A DNA stretch of 64,000 bases, taken from NCBI GenBank assembly GCA_032871835.1, contig CM065297.1:23614098-23678097 (forward strand), given 5' to 3'. The notes under the pieces are model-generated. The model saw only the letters and a list, made by a program, of their open reading frames with translations. It was not told the DNA's origin and did not search any database. Origin of the DNA: Dipteronia dyeriana. Lineage: Eukaryota; Streptophyta; Magnoliopsida; Sapindales; Sapindaceae. Position 1 is the stretch's first letter, and the number at the start of each line of letters is the position of its first letter. Both the position numbers and the translations under genes were made by a program. Below are positions 1 through 10,601 of this stretch, in pieces.

Positions 1-1
1 A

Positions 2-1159
2 GTGTATGTTGAACAACCTAAGGGTTTTGTAGACCCACACTCTCCTAATCATGTGTTTAAGTTGAAAAAGGTTCTTTATGGCCTTAAGCAAGCTCCTAGA
101 GCTTGGTATGATAGGTTGACTCAATATCTTATTGACAACCAATAAATGAGAGGTGGTATTGCTAGAACTTTATTTATCCAGCATTATGACAATGACATTT
201 TTGTTGCACAAATATATGTTGATGACATTGTGTTTAGGTCTAAATGTAAAACCAAGGTTGATGATTTTGTGAATGTTATGTCAAGAGAATTTGAAATGAG
301 TATGGTAGGTGAACTCAATTACTTTCTTGGTATGCATGTGAAACAATCTAGCAATGGTATCATGTTGTCTCAATCTAAATATGCTAGAAATCTTGTTAAG
401 AAATTTGGCCTTAAAAGTGGAAAAGAATTTGAAACACCTATGAGTACTACTATAAAACTTGACAAAGATGAAAAAGGAAAAAATGTTGATCAAAGTCTCT
501 ATAGGAGCATGATAGGTAGCCTTCTCTACCTAACGGCTAGTAGGCCGAATATTTGTTTTAGTGTTGGTTTGTGTGCTAGGTTTCAAGCCAATCCAAAAGA
601 ATTTCACTTGAAAGCCGGTAAAAGAATCATTAGATATATAAAAGGAACACATAATCTTGGTTTATTCTATTCTTTTGATATTAATGATATTCTTGTTGGC
701 TATTGTGATGCGGATTGGACAGGAAACATTGATGATCGTAAAAGCACATCGGGCAGTTGCTTTTACTTGGAAAATAATTTGGTTGCTTGGCAAAGCAAGA
801 AGTGAAATTCCGTCTCTCTTTCTTCATCTGAAGCAGAGTATATTGCGGCCGGAAGTGCTTGCACACAACTTCTATGGATGAAACAAATTCTCAAGGATTA
901 TGAGATTGATCAAGGTAAAATGACTCTCTATTGTGATAATATGAGTGCCATTAACATCTCTAAAAATCCGGTTCAACACTCACGCACAAAGCATATAGAC
1001 ATTAGATATCATTTCATTAGAGAACTTGTTGAACATTCAATAGTAACTCTTGAACATATGCCTACTAAAAATCAACTTGCGAACATGTTTACAAAGCCCT
1101 TGGAAAAAGAGAGATTTGTATCTCTTAGAAGATCCATTGGAATGATTTGTGTTGATTAA
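2..1159 (+). pseudogene. Ty1/copia pol fragment: reverse transcriptase C-terminal half plus RNase H
   Basis: The last part of a copia polyprotein, which copies element RNA into DNA inside virus-like particles; upstream gag, protease and integrase lie outside the window. One reading frame runs from base 2 to the TAA at 1157-1159, interrupted by two in-frame stops, TAA at 143-145 and TGA at 803-805, with no frameshift. Visible motifs are [12 protein letters not shown] near base 80, the catalytic YVDD box near 210-225, the ADWTGNIDDRKSTSG segment of RNase H near 710-755, SSSEAEYIA near 825-845, and the C-terminal TKHIDIRYHFIRE near 985-1025. These are standard Ty1/copia signatures. Because only nonsense changes break it, decay looks limited. 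The downstream polypurine tracts and long LTR point to the Sirevirus lineage, which is an inference. Confidence 0.95.
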
Positions 1160-2635
1160 TGCTTGTGTGTGGTTATGAGTGGCTTGATAAGCAAAACTAT
1201 ATTGCATATCTATTTCTTTGAGAGCTACTCATGTAAGAAGTAATGATCTTGATAAAATAGCTTTTATTGCTTCTAGATCATGCACTTAAGTCTTTGTAAA
1301 TCTTGTTTTTAAAATTGAACAAATGCTTCTCTTATATGTCTAAGCTTGAGTAATTGAGTTTGAAAGCATGTAGATTATGGATGCATCTTGAAGTTCATTG
1401 TCTAGTACATGATAGATGACCTATGGTTAGTATCCATTTTGCTTCGGTATCTACATAGAACTCAACGAGCACCTTCATGGAAAGGGCTACACACCTTGGT
1501 TGTGAAGCCGCCCAATGTAGAAAATGGCTACACCATTGTGATAAGTGAAAGCCGTCATGAAGAGTATATGTTTATGTTAAAAAAAAAGTGTTGACATGAA
1601 TCATTTTAAAAAAAAATTGATACAAAGCCTAAAAAGAAATGGAGGAAGGCATAAAATGGAGTATAGTTGAAAAATTGTGATTGCTTGGGTTGAAAAACAG
1701 AAATGGAATGACGAGCCACATGCACACACACGCTCATATGTTGAAATCTATTATCTTCAAAGCAAAAATCCGGATGATAATCGGTGTGACCTTGATTGGA
1801 AAATCTTTAGATGGATAGGTGTTGAAGTGGTTTGCATGTTGATATCACAATCACTCCTTTTATATATGCTAGAAGCATTTTCACACACACACATTTTTGC
1901 TTAATGTGCTTGATTCATTAGCAATGAGAGATTATTTTTTAGAGAATAATGAAAATCTATGATTCTCTTATTAATTTTGAAAAATAATGGTTAACTATCT
2001 TTTATTGCTTGAAATGGGTGATTGTGTGATTCCCTTGTGAACAAGTTAACTTGCTTATTAATATGTGGAGCATATGTTAAGGGGGAGCTTAGTTTGTTAA
2101 ACTCAGTTCTCTATACAACTTGTTTGCTCACTATCTCATGATTTCATTATGCATCCCTTATAACCTTGTAGGTATTTTCAATTGGCATTTACCTCTCTCT
2201 CTCTATGTTGCTAATATGTTTTTGTCTATTCCTTGCCAAAAAGGGGGAGAAAGTGTTTTCCTCACCATGTTACTTACTTTTGATATAAAAGGGGAGACAA
2301 ATTCATTAAGAGGGAGAAATTTTGTCTTAAGGGGGAGAAAGAATTCTTGTTTGCATGAGATAAGAAGAGATAAGAAGAGATAAGGGAATTTTTTTTTTGT
2401 TTCGTATATTGTTTGTTTATCTCACCTATCTTCTTTGTAGAAGATTTATTTTGGTTGTTCTTGTCTCACATGTGCTTTGAATGTGTGAAGATATTCTTGA
2501 AGATTCTTGAAGACACTTTATTCTAGGAATATTTCTTTGTAATGTGAGCACGTGAGAATACAATCAACATTGATTATGAGTGATCATTGTATGGTGAGGT
2601 AAAGGTTTTGTCATGGAATAGCCAAAAGGGGAGAT
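1160..2635 (+). other. copia internal region after pol, with repeated polypurine tracts
   Basis: About 1.5 kb between the end of pol and the 3' LTR. No long reading frame and no recognisable envelope-like protein; the short open stretches look random. The striking content is a series of purine runs of the AAGGGGGAG type at about 2079-2087, 2238-2253, 2287-2301, 2308-2319 and 2329-2342, before the terminal tract at 2624-2634. Multiple polypurine tracts upstream of the 3' LTR are a described hallmark of Sireviruses. A short direct repeat of AAGAGATAAG lies near 2360-2383. Confidence 0.75.
2624..2634 (+). other. copia terminal polypurine tract (plus-strand primer)
   Basis: The purine run AAAAGGGGAGA ends one base before the TGTTAGG that opens the 3' LTR. 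This is where plus-strand DNA synthesis is primed in LTR elements. Its position next to the LTR fixes the LTR 5' edge. Confidence 0.8.
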
Positions 2636-3337
2636 TGTTAGGTTTTGGATTTGTGTTTGCTTGATTCCATAACAAAACTTAATTTCTTTCTAATGCTTAG
2701 TTGCTTAAGTGGTTCGTGATGATAAGAGCTTCAAGGAAGAAAAGTAACTTCTCATGATGCAAAGTTCGTCTTCAAGAGGATTGGTACTATTCTTGGATGC
2801 TAAGGTATCGAGATTCTTCTTCTTCTTGCAAGGTGTAACCGCGCACACACACACAATTCATACATTTGTGTCCCTGCATCGTAGTACATCATTTGGTATA
2901 ACACATTCACACACTTGAAGTTGAATGCTTATGCATTGGTATGAAAGTAACATATTTTGGAAAATGCATGATTGGAGACTATCTCTATGTAGTTTGCATT
3001 CTTGTGTAAAATGTGTTTGTTTGTTTATATGTTTGTATAACATGGATATTGAACTTGGTTTTAGTTTTAGATTGTTCATGATTGAGTTCCGGTCATTTCG
3101 GTTACTCATACTATTGATTTCGAGTTCTAAATCAAAAAATACTACACTTTCAACTGATATCGCATACATTGTCTTCGTCTGCATATATCGAGTCGAATTC
3201 TTATTTTCTATACTGAGTATCTTATATTTCCATGTCCATGAGGGATTCCCAATTCGTAATCTTTAAACGGATTCGAATTCGGAGTTCGGAGGCCAAAGAG
3301 CGGTCGAAGAACGCGAGAAGAGCGCAAGGGAAGAGGT

Positions 3338-3392
3338 GTGATGGCATAAGCCATCACTTGGCACCATCCCGAGATGGCGCGTGGCCATCTCG
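3338..3392. promoter_or_regulatory. cluster of perfect short palindromes in the copia LTR
   Basis: Two perfect inverted repeats stand side by side: GTGATGGC/GCCATCAC (arms 3338-3345 and 3350-3357, 4-base loop) and CGAGATGGC/GCCATCTCG (arms 3370-3378 and 3384-3392, 5-base loop). Half-sites recur at 3412-3434. The core GATGGC is shared. A TTTAAAA box near 3482 could be the LTR TATA element. Palindrome clusters upstream of the TATA box are a reported property of Sirevirus LTRs; a regulatory role here is inference. Confidence 0.55.
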
Positions 3393-4204
3393 ACCCCAAA
3401 GTTGATCTACCTCGAGATGCCCACAAGCCATCTTGGGGGGCACTAAAGAATGGGGGATTTTTGGTCTTTTGATTGTTCTCTCTTTAAAACCTCTCATTCC
3501 CTCTCATTCATTAGAAGTTGAGAAAAACGAATTTGAAGAACAAGTGCATAATTTTTCTCTCAACATTTTGATTTTTATTTTTGTGATAACTTCTTCATTT
3601 CTACTCCGAATCACTTGATTCAAAAACGGATTTCGAGTGTCTTGAAGATTTCTACAAACTCCAAGCTTTTCCAGAACCAAAGGATGTCTAGATTTTTTGT
3701 TGTGACCAGATCTTCAGTTCGTGGTTTTCATCCTTGTTGGTAAAATCATCTTCTTCTTAGTTTTCTTCTTAGATCTTCTTATTGATTGATGCTATTTGAT
3801 TAAGAAGCATGACTAGGATGATTTGATATCATTTTGTGGTTTGTTGAATTGATTTTCAGGTTTAGCTAGATTTGTGATAAGTTGATTGATTTGTGCTAAA
3901 CTTGATAAACATGAAATTGTTTCTAGAAATCTTTTGTTCTTATGCTTGATTGATTATTTCTATATCTAATTTCATTTTTCTAAGAACTAGGTTATGTTTC
4001 AATTGGTGTCTATATCTTCATATCTATGTTCTTAGTTGATAACATGCTTAGGTTGCCTTGATACATTTCTGATTGTTCTTTGAAAGCATAATCTAGCTAT
4101 CTAGTTGCATGTCCATAGAATTTGTTGATCATCATTTTCTATGTTGAGTGCTTGTTTGCGTTTTGCATTCAAGATCACTTAGATGCCTTGTGAAGAGGTA
4201 GAAA

Positions 4205-4455
4205 GTCTCATATCTTAGAGTGATTCTTTGATTTGAGCAATTGGAAGTCTTAGCTAGAGTTGAGAGGACTTGGATAGCTAAGCAAGTGGAAGTCTCGACA
4301 AGAGGTGTGAGACCTCGGATTGTTGAGCAAGGAAGTCTTGACTAGAGTCGGGAGGACTCGAATAGTTGAGCAAGAAGTCTTGCCTAGGGTCAGGAGGATC
4401 CAGATAGGTGAGCAAGGAATCTTCCTAGAGACAGGGGGTCTTGGATAGGAAGTCG
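4205..4455 (+). repeat. degenerate tandem repeat (about 40-50 bp) inside the copia LTR
   Basis: About five imperfect copies of a unit built around GAAGTCTTGACTAGAG...GGAGGACTCGAATAGTTGAGCAA, most regular from 4255 to 4410. The solo LTR carries the matching array on the opposite strand at about 55300-55600. No coding potential is apparent. Confidence 0.7.
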
Positions 4456-4757
4456 GTTAGTAGATCACTAGGTTCAAGGATAGAGTGAGAGTGATAGCTT
4501 GGAGAGCATGTGTTGATTGTTTGAGTGTGTAACTCTTATTTGAAATAGTGGATTTGCTTTTGCCAGTGGTTGTGGTATCAACCCGTGGATTTTTCCTCTT
4601 TGGAGGTTTACCACGTAAATATTGTGTGTCATTGTTTGCAATTTTCATTTAGTATTGTTAAAAATTGCATTGTTTTAAAAGAAGACAAAAATTGGAGCAT
4701 ATACCTATTCACCCCCCTCTAGGTATATTTACACTATAAAGATAAAGGAAAATTTCA

Positions 4758-5885
4758 CACCCCATTACGGATCACTGTCTTTACCAAATAACCTCTTCTT
4801 TGTATTCAAGGTTACTTTCCTAAGAACTAGGTCCCCTTCCTTGAAGCTTCGGGCTTTAACTCTCCTGTTAAAGTACCTAGCGATTTTGTTCTGGTAAATC
4901 GCTACTTTCTGAGCTATCCGATCTTGTTTTTCTTTCAAGAGGTCTAGGCTAGCTCGGAGCTTAACCTCATTGCTTCCATGCTCGAAGTGTTGAACTCTGA
5001 AGAAGGTTAATTTGTGCTCGATGGGAAGAACTGCTTCCACTCCGAAGGTTAAAGAGTAGGGTGTTTCTCCAGTGGTTGTTCTCCTTGTAGTACGGTAAGC
5101 CCAGAGGACCTCGAGGAGCTCCTCAGCCTATCTGCCCTTCTTTTATTATACTTCTTTTTTTATATCTTCTTGATAGTTTTATTGGTGGATTCCACCAGCC
5201 CATTAGTCTAAGGATGGGCTACTGAGGCGAATCTAAGGTCGATTCCCAAGCCGTTGCAAAATTCTTTGAATAGACCATTATCAAACTACTTTCTGAGGTC
5301 AGTTGTAATGATAAGAGGGGTCCCAAACCTACAGACTACATTGTTTTTGATGAACCTCATTGTATTCTTTTTTGATATCTGAGAGAGTGGTTCGGCTTCG
5401 ACCCATCTTGTGAAATAGTCGATTGCCACAGTAGCATGTGTGGCTTGTCTATGAGCGGTTGGAAGTGGACCGATGAGGTCGAATCCCCACATAGCAAAGG
5501 GGTAAGGTGAGCTAAGAGATGACAGAGGCTCCGATGGGAGGTGGCTCAAGTTGGAGGTCTTCTGGCATGGTTCACAGGATTGAACAAAGCTCTTTGCATC
5601 TTAATGGATGGTCTGCCAGTGATACCCCATGCGGAGTACCTGAAAGGCAAGAGCTTCACCGCCAATGTGGTTCCCGCATTCCTTAGAATGAACATCTCTT
5701 AATGCCCATTTGGCATCATTCGGGTGCAAACATCGCAGTAGGGGAAGGGACTTGCTCCTTCTGTAGAGGTATCCATCTACTAGGCAATATCTGACTGAGA
5801 GCCTCTTAATTCTTTTGGCTTGATCGGGCTCTTCTGGAATTCTTCCTTCTTAGAGATAAGCCACTTTCGGGTCCATCTAACATGG
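4758..5885 (-). pseudogene. G1 integrase
   Basis: Integrase inserts element cDNA into host DNA. Going down the minus strand one finds the HHCC zinc-binding region (about 5740-5550), the WGFDLIGPLP stretch with the first catalytic Asp (about 5500), the second Asp in ITTDL (about 5290), the catalytic Glu in GLVESTN (about 5200), and a C-terminal KVAIYQNKIARYF...GDLVLRKV segment (about 4910-4800). Stops and frameshifts fall between these blocks. The frame is cut at 4757 by the copia LTR, so the last residues are missing here. Confidence 0.88.
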
Positions 5886-6473
5886 CTATTGAACAAGGGT
5901 ATAAGACCCCTTACCCGCTACTGTGCTTGGTAGGGGTATTACTTGGAGAGGGACTCCTTGTGGCAAGGTCTGGCAACCATTCACAACTATCTTGGCTGGG
6001 ACATCAGCTCGATGATTCTGTAATTGAGGCATCTGCTCAATTTTAAATCCTTTAAATTTACTCCCAAGCAGCTGAACTAGCTTCAAGTAGGCAATCATGT
6101 CATCCTCTTTGGCCTGATAGTCACCAAAAACATGATTGACTACAAGTAATGAATCACTCATAACCAGAAGGTAGTCGACCCCGAGCTCCGCGGGTGCCCT
6201 CATCTCAGCTAGAAGGGCTTCATACTTTGCTTCATTGTTTGTGGCCTTAAATTCCAACCATAAACAGTGGTAACACTCATTCCCCTCTGGATCTATCAGG
6301 ATTATGCCCGTTCCTCCCCCGTCTTGCCCGAATGCTCTATTAGTGTAGAGGATCCACGACTTGCAGCCTTCCGGCCAACTGTTGGATTCGGGATTCTTCT
6401 CAGGAGCTATATTTGTTACTGTGGAAGTCGCTAGGCTTAGGGGCACTGAGAGCTCTACCATAAAGTCCGCCAA
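5886..6473 (-). pseudogene. G1 second RNase H domain (aRNH type)
   Basis: A 195-codon open segment holding a second, archaeal-like RNase H that follows the usual Ty3 RNase H, a defining acquisition of Tat elements. Conserved blocks are WILYTNRAFGQ, GIILIDPEG, FKATNNEAKYEALLAEM (Glu), MSDSLLVVNHV (Asp) and QNHRADVPAKI (His and Asp). Related copies read LYTDGAS at the first block; G1 has Asn in place of that catalytic Asp (codon near 6340), so the domain is probably inactive. The segment follows MADFMVEL, the tail of the first RNase H and linker. Confidence 0.85.
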
Positions 6474-6479
6474 AGCCTG

Positions 6480-7829
6480 GGCTTTAATTGCGGTCCTGGG
6501 TTTGTATCTAAAATCAAATTAGGTGAGTTCTAGGTTCCAACAGACCAGTCTTCTGGATACGTCTGGCCTTTGCAGGAACTGACGGAGAGGTTAGTCCATC
6601 ACTGCTGCTATTGAGTGGGCTTGAAAGTAGGGACGAAGCTTCCTTTGCCGAGGTCACCAGGGCATAAGTGAGTTTCCCAAGAAGGGTATAATTCTTTTCC
6701 AGCTTGGTTAAGGCATAACTTACGTAGTATATAGGTCGATGGTCTCTATCTCCACATTCCTTGACCAGGACCCCACTCACTACCATTTCTGAAACGGCCA
6801 AATAGATTTACAGCTCCTCTCCCGAACTTAGCTTAACCAGCAACGGAGGGCATGATAGATACTTCTTCAAAGCTTGGACAGCTTGCTCGCTCTTCTTGTC
6901 CCATTTCATGTTTCTTCACTGCTTGATAGCTTTGAAAAAAGGGAAACATTTAAAAGTGGACCGAGAAAAGAACCTGTTGAGCGCTGCTATCTGCCCAGTC
7001 AAAACTTGAACCTGTTTGAGCGACGTAAGGGATTCTAGATACAGGATAGCCTTGATCTTTTCTGGGTTAGCCTCTATTCCTCTCTCATGAACCATGAAGA
7101 CCAGAAACTTCCCTACAGTTACCCCGAACGCACACTTGGAGCGGTTCAATCTCAACCGGTTTTCTCTTAGGATCATGAAAGTTCTACGAAGGTCATCATG
7201 ATATCCTTCTATAGTCGGTGACTTGGTAATCATGTTATCGATATATACTTCTATTGATCTTCCTATTTCGGGCTTGAATAGTCAATTGACCAACCGCTGA
7301 TATGTAGCTCCTGTATTCTTAAGCCCGAATGGCATCACCTTGTAGTAGTACAGACCCTGCCCAGTAATGAAGCTAGTCTTGTCTTGGTCGGTAGGGTGCT
7401 TCATGATCTGGTTGTAACCCGAGAATGTATCCATGAAGCTTAAGAGCTTCTTCCCGGATGTAGAGTCGACCAACTGATCGATATTTGGTAGAGGAAAACT
7501 GTCTTTTGGACACGTTCGGTTGAGGTCAGTATAGTTAACAAACATTCGCCACTTCCCATTTACCTTCGTGACCATAACCACGTTGGAGAACCATTAAGGG
7601 TATCGTGCCTCTCTGATAAAGCCTGCTCTGATCAACTTGTCCACTTCTTCTTGAACCATGACATTTCTTTCAGTGTTAAAATGCGTCTTTTTTGTATGAC
7701 GGGCTTAAAGGTCGGATCTACTGCCAAATAGTGAGCAACAAATGATATCAGGATCTCAGGCGTCTCGTCGTGAATCCAAGTAGAGATGTCACTAAATTTT
7801 TTAAGGAGCCCGATCAGACCTTTCTTCAA
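6480..7829 (-). pseudogene. G1 reverse transcriptase and Ty3-type RNase H
   Basis: The reverse transcriptase part includes NGKWRMFVNYTDLNRTCPKD (about 7570-7500), SFMDTFSGYNQI, TSFITGQGLYYYKVMPFGLKN (about 7360-7310), and the polymerase box, which reads YIDN instead of YIDD (Asn codon at 7234-7236). The following connection and RNase H contain RENRLRLNRSKCAFG, VHERGIEANPEKI, RPIYYVSYALTKLEKNYTLL and a TDQPLRQ-like region. Four separate open segments are needed to cover it, so several stops or shifts are present. The Asp-to-Asn change in the metal-binding box should abolish polymerase activity. Confidence 0.88.
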
Positions 7830-8027
7830 TCCCTATTCGAGGGTCGTTCTGACCTTAATGACCTTCGAGGGGTCATCCATCCAGATGGGTACCTCTTCTA
7901 GCTTGTCTACTGGATGCCCGCTGGCCGATTCCCTGCTCTGCTCCTCTTTATCTAGAATCTCGGGATTTTCCTATAGGTGGTTTGCAAGCTCTGCATCTTT
8001 CAAGGTCATCCTTGGGGTTACCCTATC

Positions 8028-8606
8028 CTATATCATTGTAACCTGTGTGAACTGTTTCGCTAGGGCTGTCGAGCTAGCAGACACTGCATAGCACTTACTA
8101 GTTGCTTGCTGATCACCATGCACTTTCCCCACCTTGTCTCCAACTGGAAACTTTAGGACGTTGTGGTAAATGGATAAGACCCCCTTCAAGGATGACAAGA
8201 AAGGTCTTCCTACTATCGCGTTGTAGGCTGATGGGGTATCCACCACCACGAAGTCCATCATGATATTTTACTGGAGGGGGGTTTTCCAGCGATTCTAGAT
8301 GCATCTTTGACCCTACAGGTATGATTGAGTCCCTAGTAAATACATAGAACAGGGTTGTGCATCTATTGTAACACCACTGTTTCAAGTTTAGCTTTTCCAA
8401 TGTATCTTAGAAGAGGATGTTGAAGCTACTGCCTGTGTCAACAAGCACGCGATGGACAACGCAGTTAGTAAATTATACCGTGACCACCATGGGATCATCA
8501 TGAGGTTGCACGGTGTTGTAGACATTAGCCTTGGAGAAAATAATCGGTGCTGACTGGGAGAGGCCAGCTTGGCTTTGGTCGACCTTGAAGATTCCTCCCC
8601 CTTCAT
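8028..8606 (-). pseudogene. G1 aspartic protease region
   Basis: Gag-pol maturation protease. The catalytic motif VDTGSS is intact near 8430, followed by an in-frame stop in the expected LFKDTLEKLNLK stretch. Further on, the minus strand reads FVVVDTPSAYNAIVGRPFLSSLKG in another frame (8261-8028). The product cannot be made as one chain. It lies between the gag zinc knuckle and the reverse transcriptase, as in other Tat elements. Confidence 0.82.
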
Positions 8607-8639
8607 CTACACGAGGGACCTTCCTCGCATGGTTTTTCC

Positions 8640-10527
8640 TGAAATTATTGGAGGTGCCTGCTAATGTAGGACCTTCGCTGATGGTATGTATAACCTAGAC
8701 TTGTTGCATCAGATTCGGTTGCTCCCCTTTTCTCTTCTCGGCGTGCTCACGGATCTCGGCTTGTACTTCCCTCCCAGTCTAAATGTTGTCTCTAACTTGC
8801 TGCAAGAATTATATCAAGCATCCTCCCCTAATTAGAGCCTCAATCTGGTTATGTAGGTTATAGCACTTCGAAGCGTTGTGGCCCACGTCTTCATGAAAGT
8901 CGCAGTACTTATACCGGTTTCTCCTATCGACGGAGGCTTTTATGGGCGCGAGCTTTTGTAGTAGCCCCTTATCCCGGATGGCAAGGTAGATCATTTTACG
9001 GGATGCTTTTAAGGGGGTGTAATGATTATATTCTCTCTCATCTCGTGCTATAGGGGCTACTGTCCTTGGAGGAGACAAAGCCCGCTGAGGGGTTCGCCTT
9101 GCTGGGTACATTTCCTGCTTGGGTTAAAAAACGGGAAAATGCAAGGTTGACCTGTTGGGAGGTTTGTTCTAATTCTTATGAACTGGTTCAGGTCTTAGAG
9201 TTTCCTTTGTCTATCGTTTTGTCGTTTTGTCGTTCTCATGTCGTCATGCTATATTTTGACCTTAAGTTGTCCATCTACTTCGACTTGCTCTAGAGCCCGA
9301 TCATAGGCCTCTTGGTAGGTCTCCAGAGGTCGTTTGGCAAAGATCAGAAAAGCTTACCCTCTCATAGGTTCCGTTTGAAATTGGTGAGGGTCTCTTTCTT
9401 AGTGAAGACCCCCATCTGGATAACCTCCTTGTGGAACCGCTCTACGTAAGCCTGGAGGGTTTCCCCTCGCTCTTGGATCACATACTGCAAATGGATGGGT
9501 TCTTTCATCCGGGGTTTGATTCCCTAGAATTATGAGCAAAAATAAGTTGATAGCTTTGTGAAAGAGTCCACACTGTCCGCGGGAAGCTTTTTGAACCATG
9601 TCTTGGTGTAGTTGGTTAGGGTGGTAGGGAACATTCTGCACATGGCGGCCCTGGTTGTGTTTTGGACTTCAATCTGTTGGACGAAGCTTTCTAAGTGGCT
9701 CAAATGATCCTCCGTACCGGAGAACTTATCTGACGGCATCATAAACTTTGGTAGGAGCTCCGCCTCCCGGGTTCTTCTGGTAAAGAGGATGTTCATCTCT
9801 CTCAAGGGGTGTTTTTTTTAACCTCATTACCCTTCCCTCGTTTCAATTGCTGGATCTTCTTCTGCATCTTGGTCAGCTGGTTCCTCAGACGCTTATTTCG
9901 GTGTTTCTTATAGTTGACCTCGGAGCTCTCTTTATCAGATCCTCCTGAAAAGCTAGATACCTCAATTTTGTCATCCTCAGGGACGGGGTCCGCTTGAGCA
10001 GTTTGTCGGCTATCTCCGACTTCAGCTCGAGGTTCCCTTCTGGAATTCACCGGTCGATGAGGGCTGTGAAGTACCCTTGACGGAACGTTGACTGCTGACT
10101 TAACCTGTCTAGGTCGATAGTTGGTCGACCTATCTGGGATAGGGAGCATGGGCCCTAGCCTTTCCCGGATGGAGGTTGTAGGCCTTGTCCTATGGTAGGT
10201 AGGGATCGGTAGGGGTACTAGTAGATTGAAAACATGATGCCTATCACCGGGTCGGCTTGTTTCTCCTTGGATTTCCAGTTCTGGCAGTTGAGAATCAATC
10301 CCATCTGCTGCAAGACGGAGGCGGACATTTTCCATAATGGATGTTGGATGTTGATTGATCACAGCTGGGTCCATCGCTAGAGGGGTTGGAGCCCGCTCTG
10401 CACCTGGCTGACGAGAGGCTGGCTTATGATGCTTGGATTTATTTCCCTTTTTCTGCTCTTTCTGGGTGGAGGGTGCAGATGGATGTCCCGAGGTTTCAAG
10501 TTGTCCTTTAGAGGAGCAAAGCCTCAT
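8640..10527 (-). pseudogene. G1 gag polyprotein
   Basis: Nucleocapsid/capsid precursor. The first 241 codons from ATG at 10527 are open: a basic, Pro/Ser-rich N-terminus, then an acidic stretch (SSFSGGSDKESSE) and a Lys/Gln-rich likely coiled coil. A frameshift after a run of A residues near 9806 separates this from the capsid-like block KFSGTEDHLSHLESF...CRMFPTTLTNYTKTW (9805-9530). A third open piece (9111-8809) holds the zinc knuckle YCDFHEDVGHNASKC, a C-X2-H-X4-H-X4-C variant. The start was chosen because G4 begins at the matching ATG and the primer-binding site lies about 50 bases upstream. Confidence 0.85.
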
Positions 10528-10578
10528 GATTACTGTAAAATAACAAACTCGTAAGAGTAGAAATTATGGTGTGGGTTG

Positions 10579-10596
10579 TTCCCACAGACGGCGCCA
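10579..10596 (-). other. G1 primer-binding site
   Basis: On the minus strand TGGCGCCGTCTGTGGGAA lies five bases after the LTR end. It begins with TGG, the complement of a tRNA 3' CCA, as expected for a minus-strand primer site. Near-identical sites stand at 32519-32536 and 57928-57945. I cannot assign the tRNA with certainty. Confidence 0.75.
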
Positions 10597-10601
10597 GAAA
10601 G

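Larger units (their letters stand above)
2636..4757 (+). repeat. 3' LTR of the copia (Sirevirus-type) element
   Basis: Begins TGTTAGG directly after the polypurine tract and ends TTTCA, matching the ends of the related solo LTR at 54711-57522, which also begins TGTTAGG and ends TTTCA on its own strand. Shared internal landmarks include a TTCATACATTTGTGTCCCTGCATCG-like stretch near 2860, a palindrome cluster near 3340-3392, tandem 40-50-bp repeats at 4205-4455, a TACCACGTAAATATTGTGTG-like stretch near 4608, and TATTCACCCCCCTCTAG near 4706. The 5' LTR lies outside the window, so the target-site duplication cannot be tested; the five bases after it are CACCC. Sequence resumes immediately as integrase of G1 on the minus strand. 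The right edge is uncertain by a few bases; an alternative end is the TACA at 4730-4733. Confidence 0.8.

Noticed and set aside
1409..2383. Envelope-like gene after copia pol
   Set aside because: Only short unrelated open stretches; no signal peptide, membrane segment or coiled coil of the kind reported for some Sirevirus extra ORFs.
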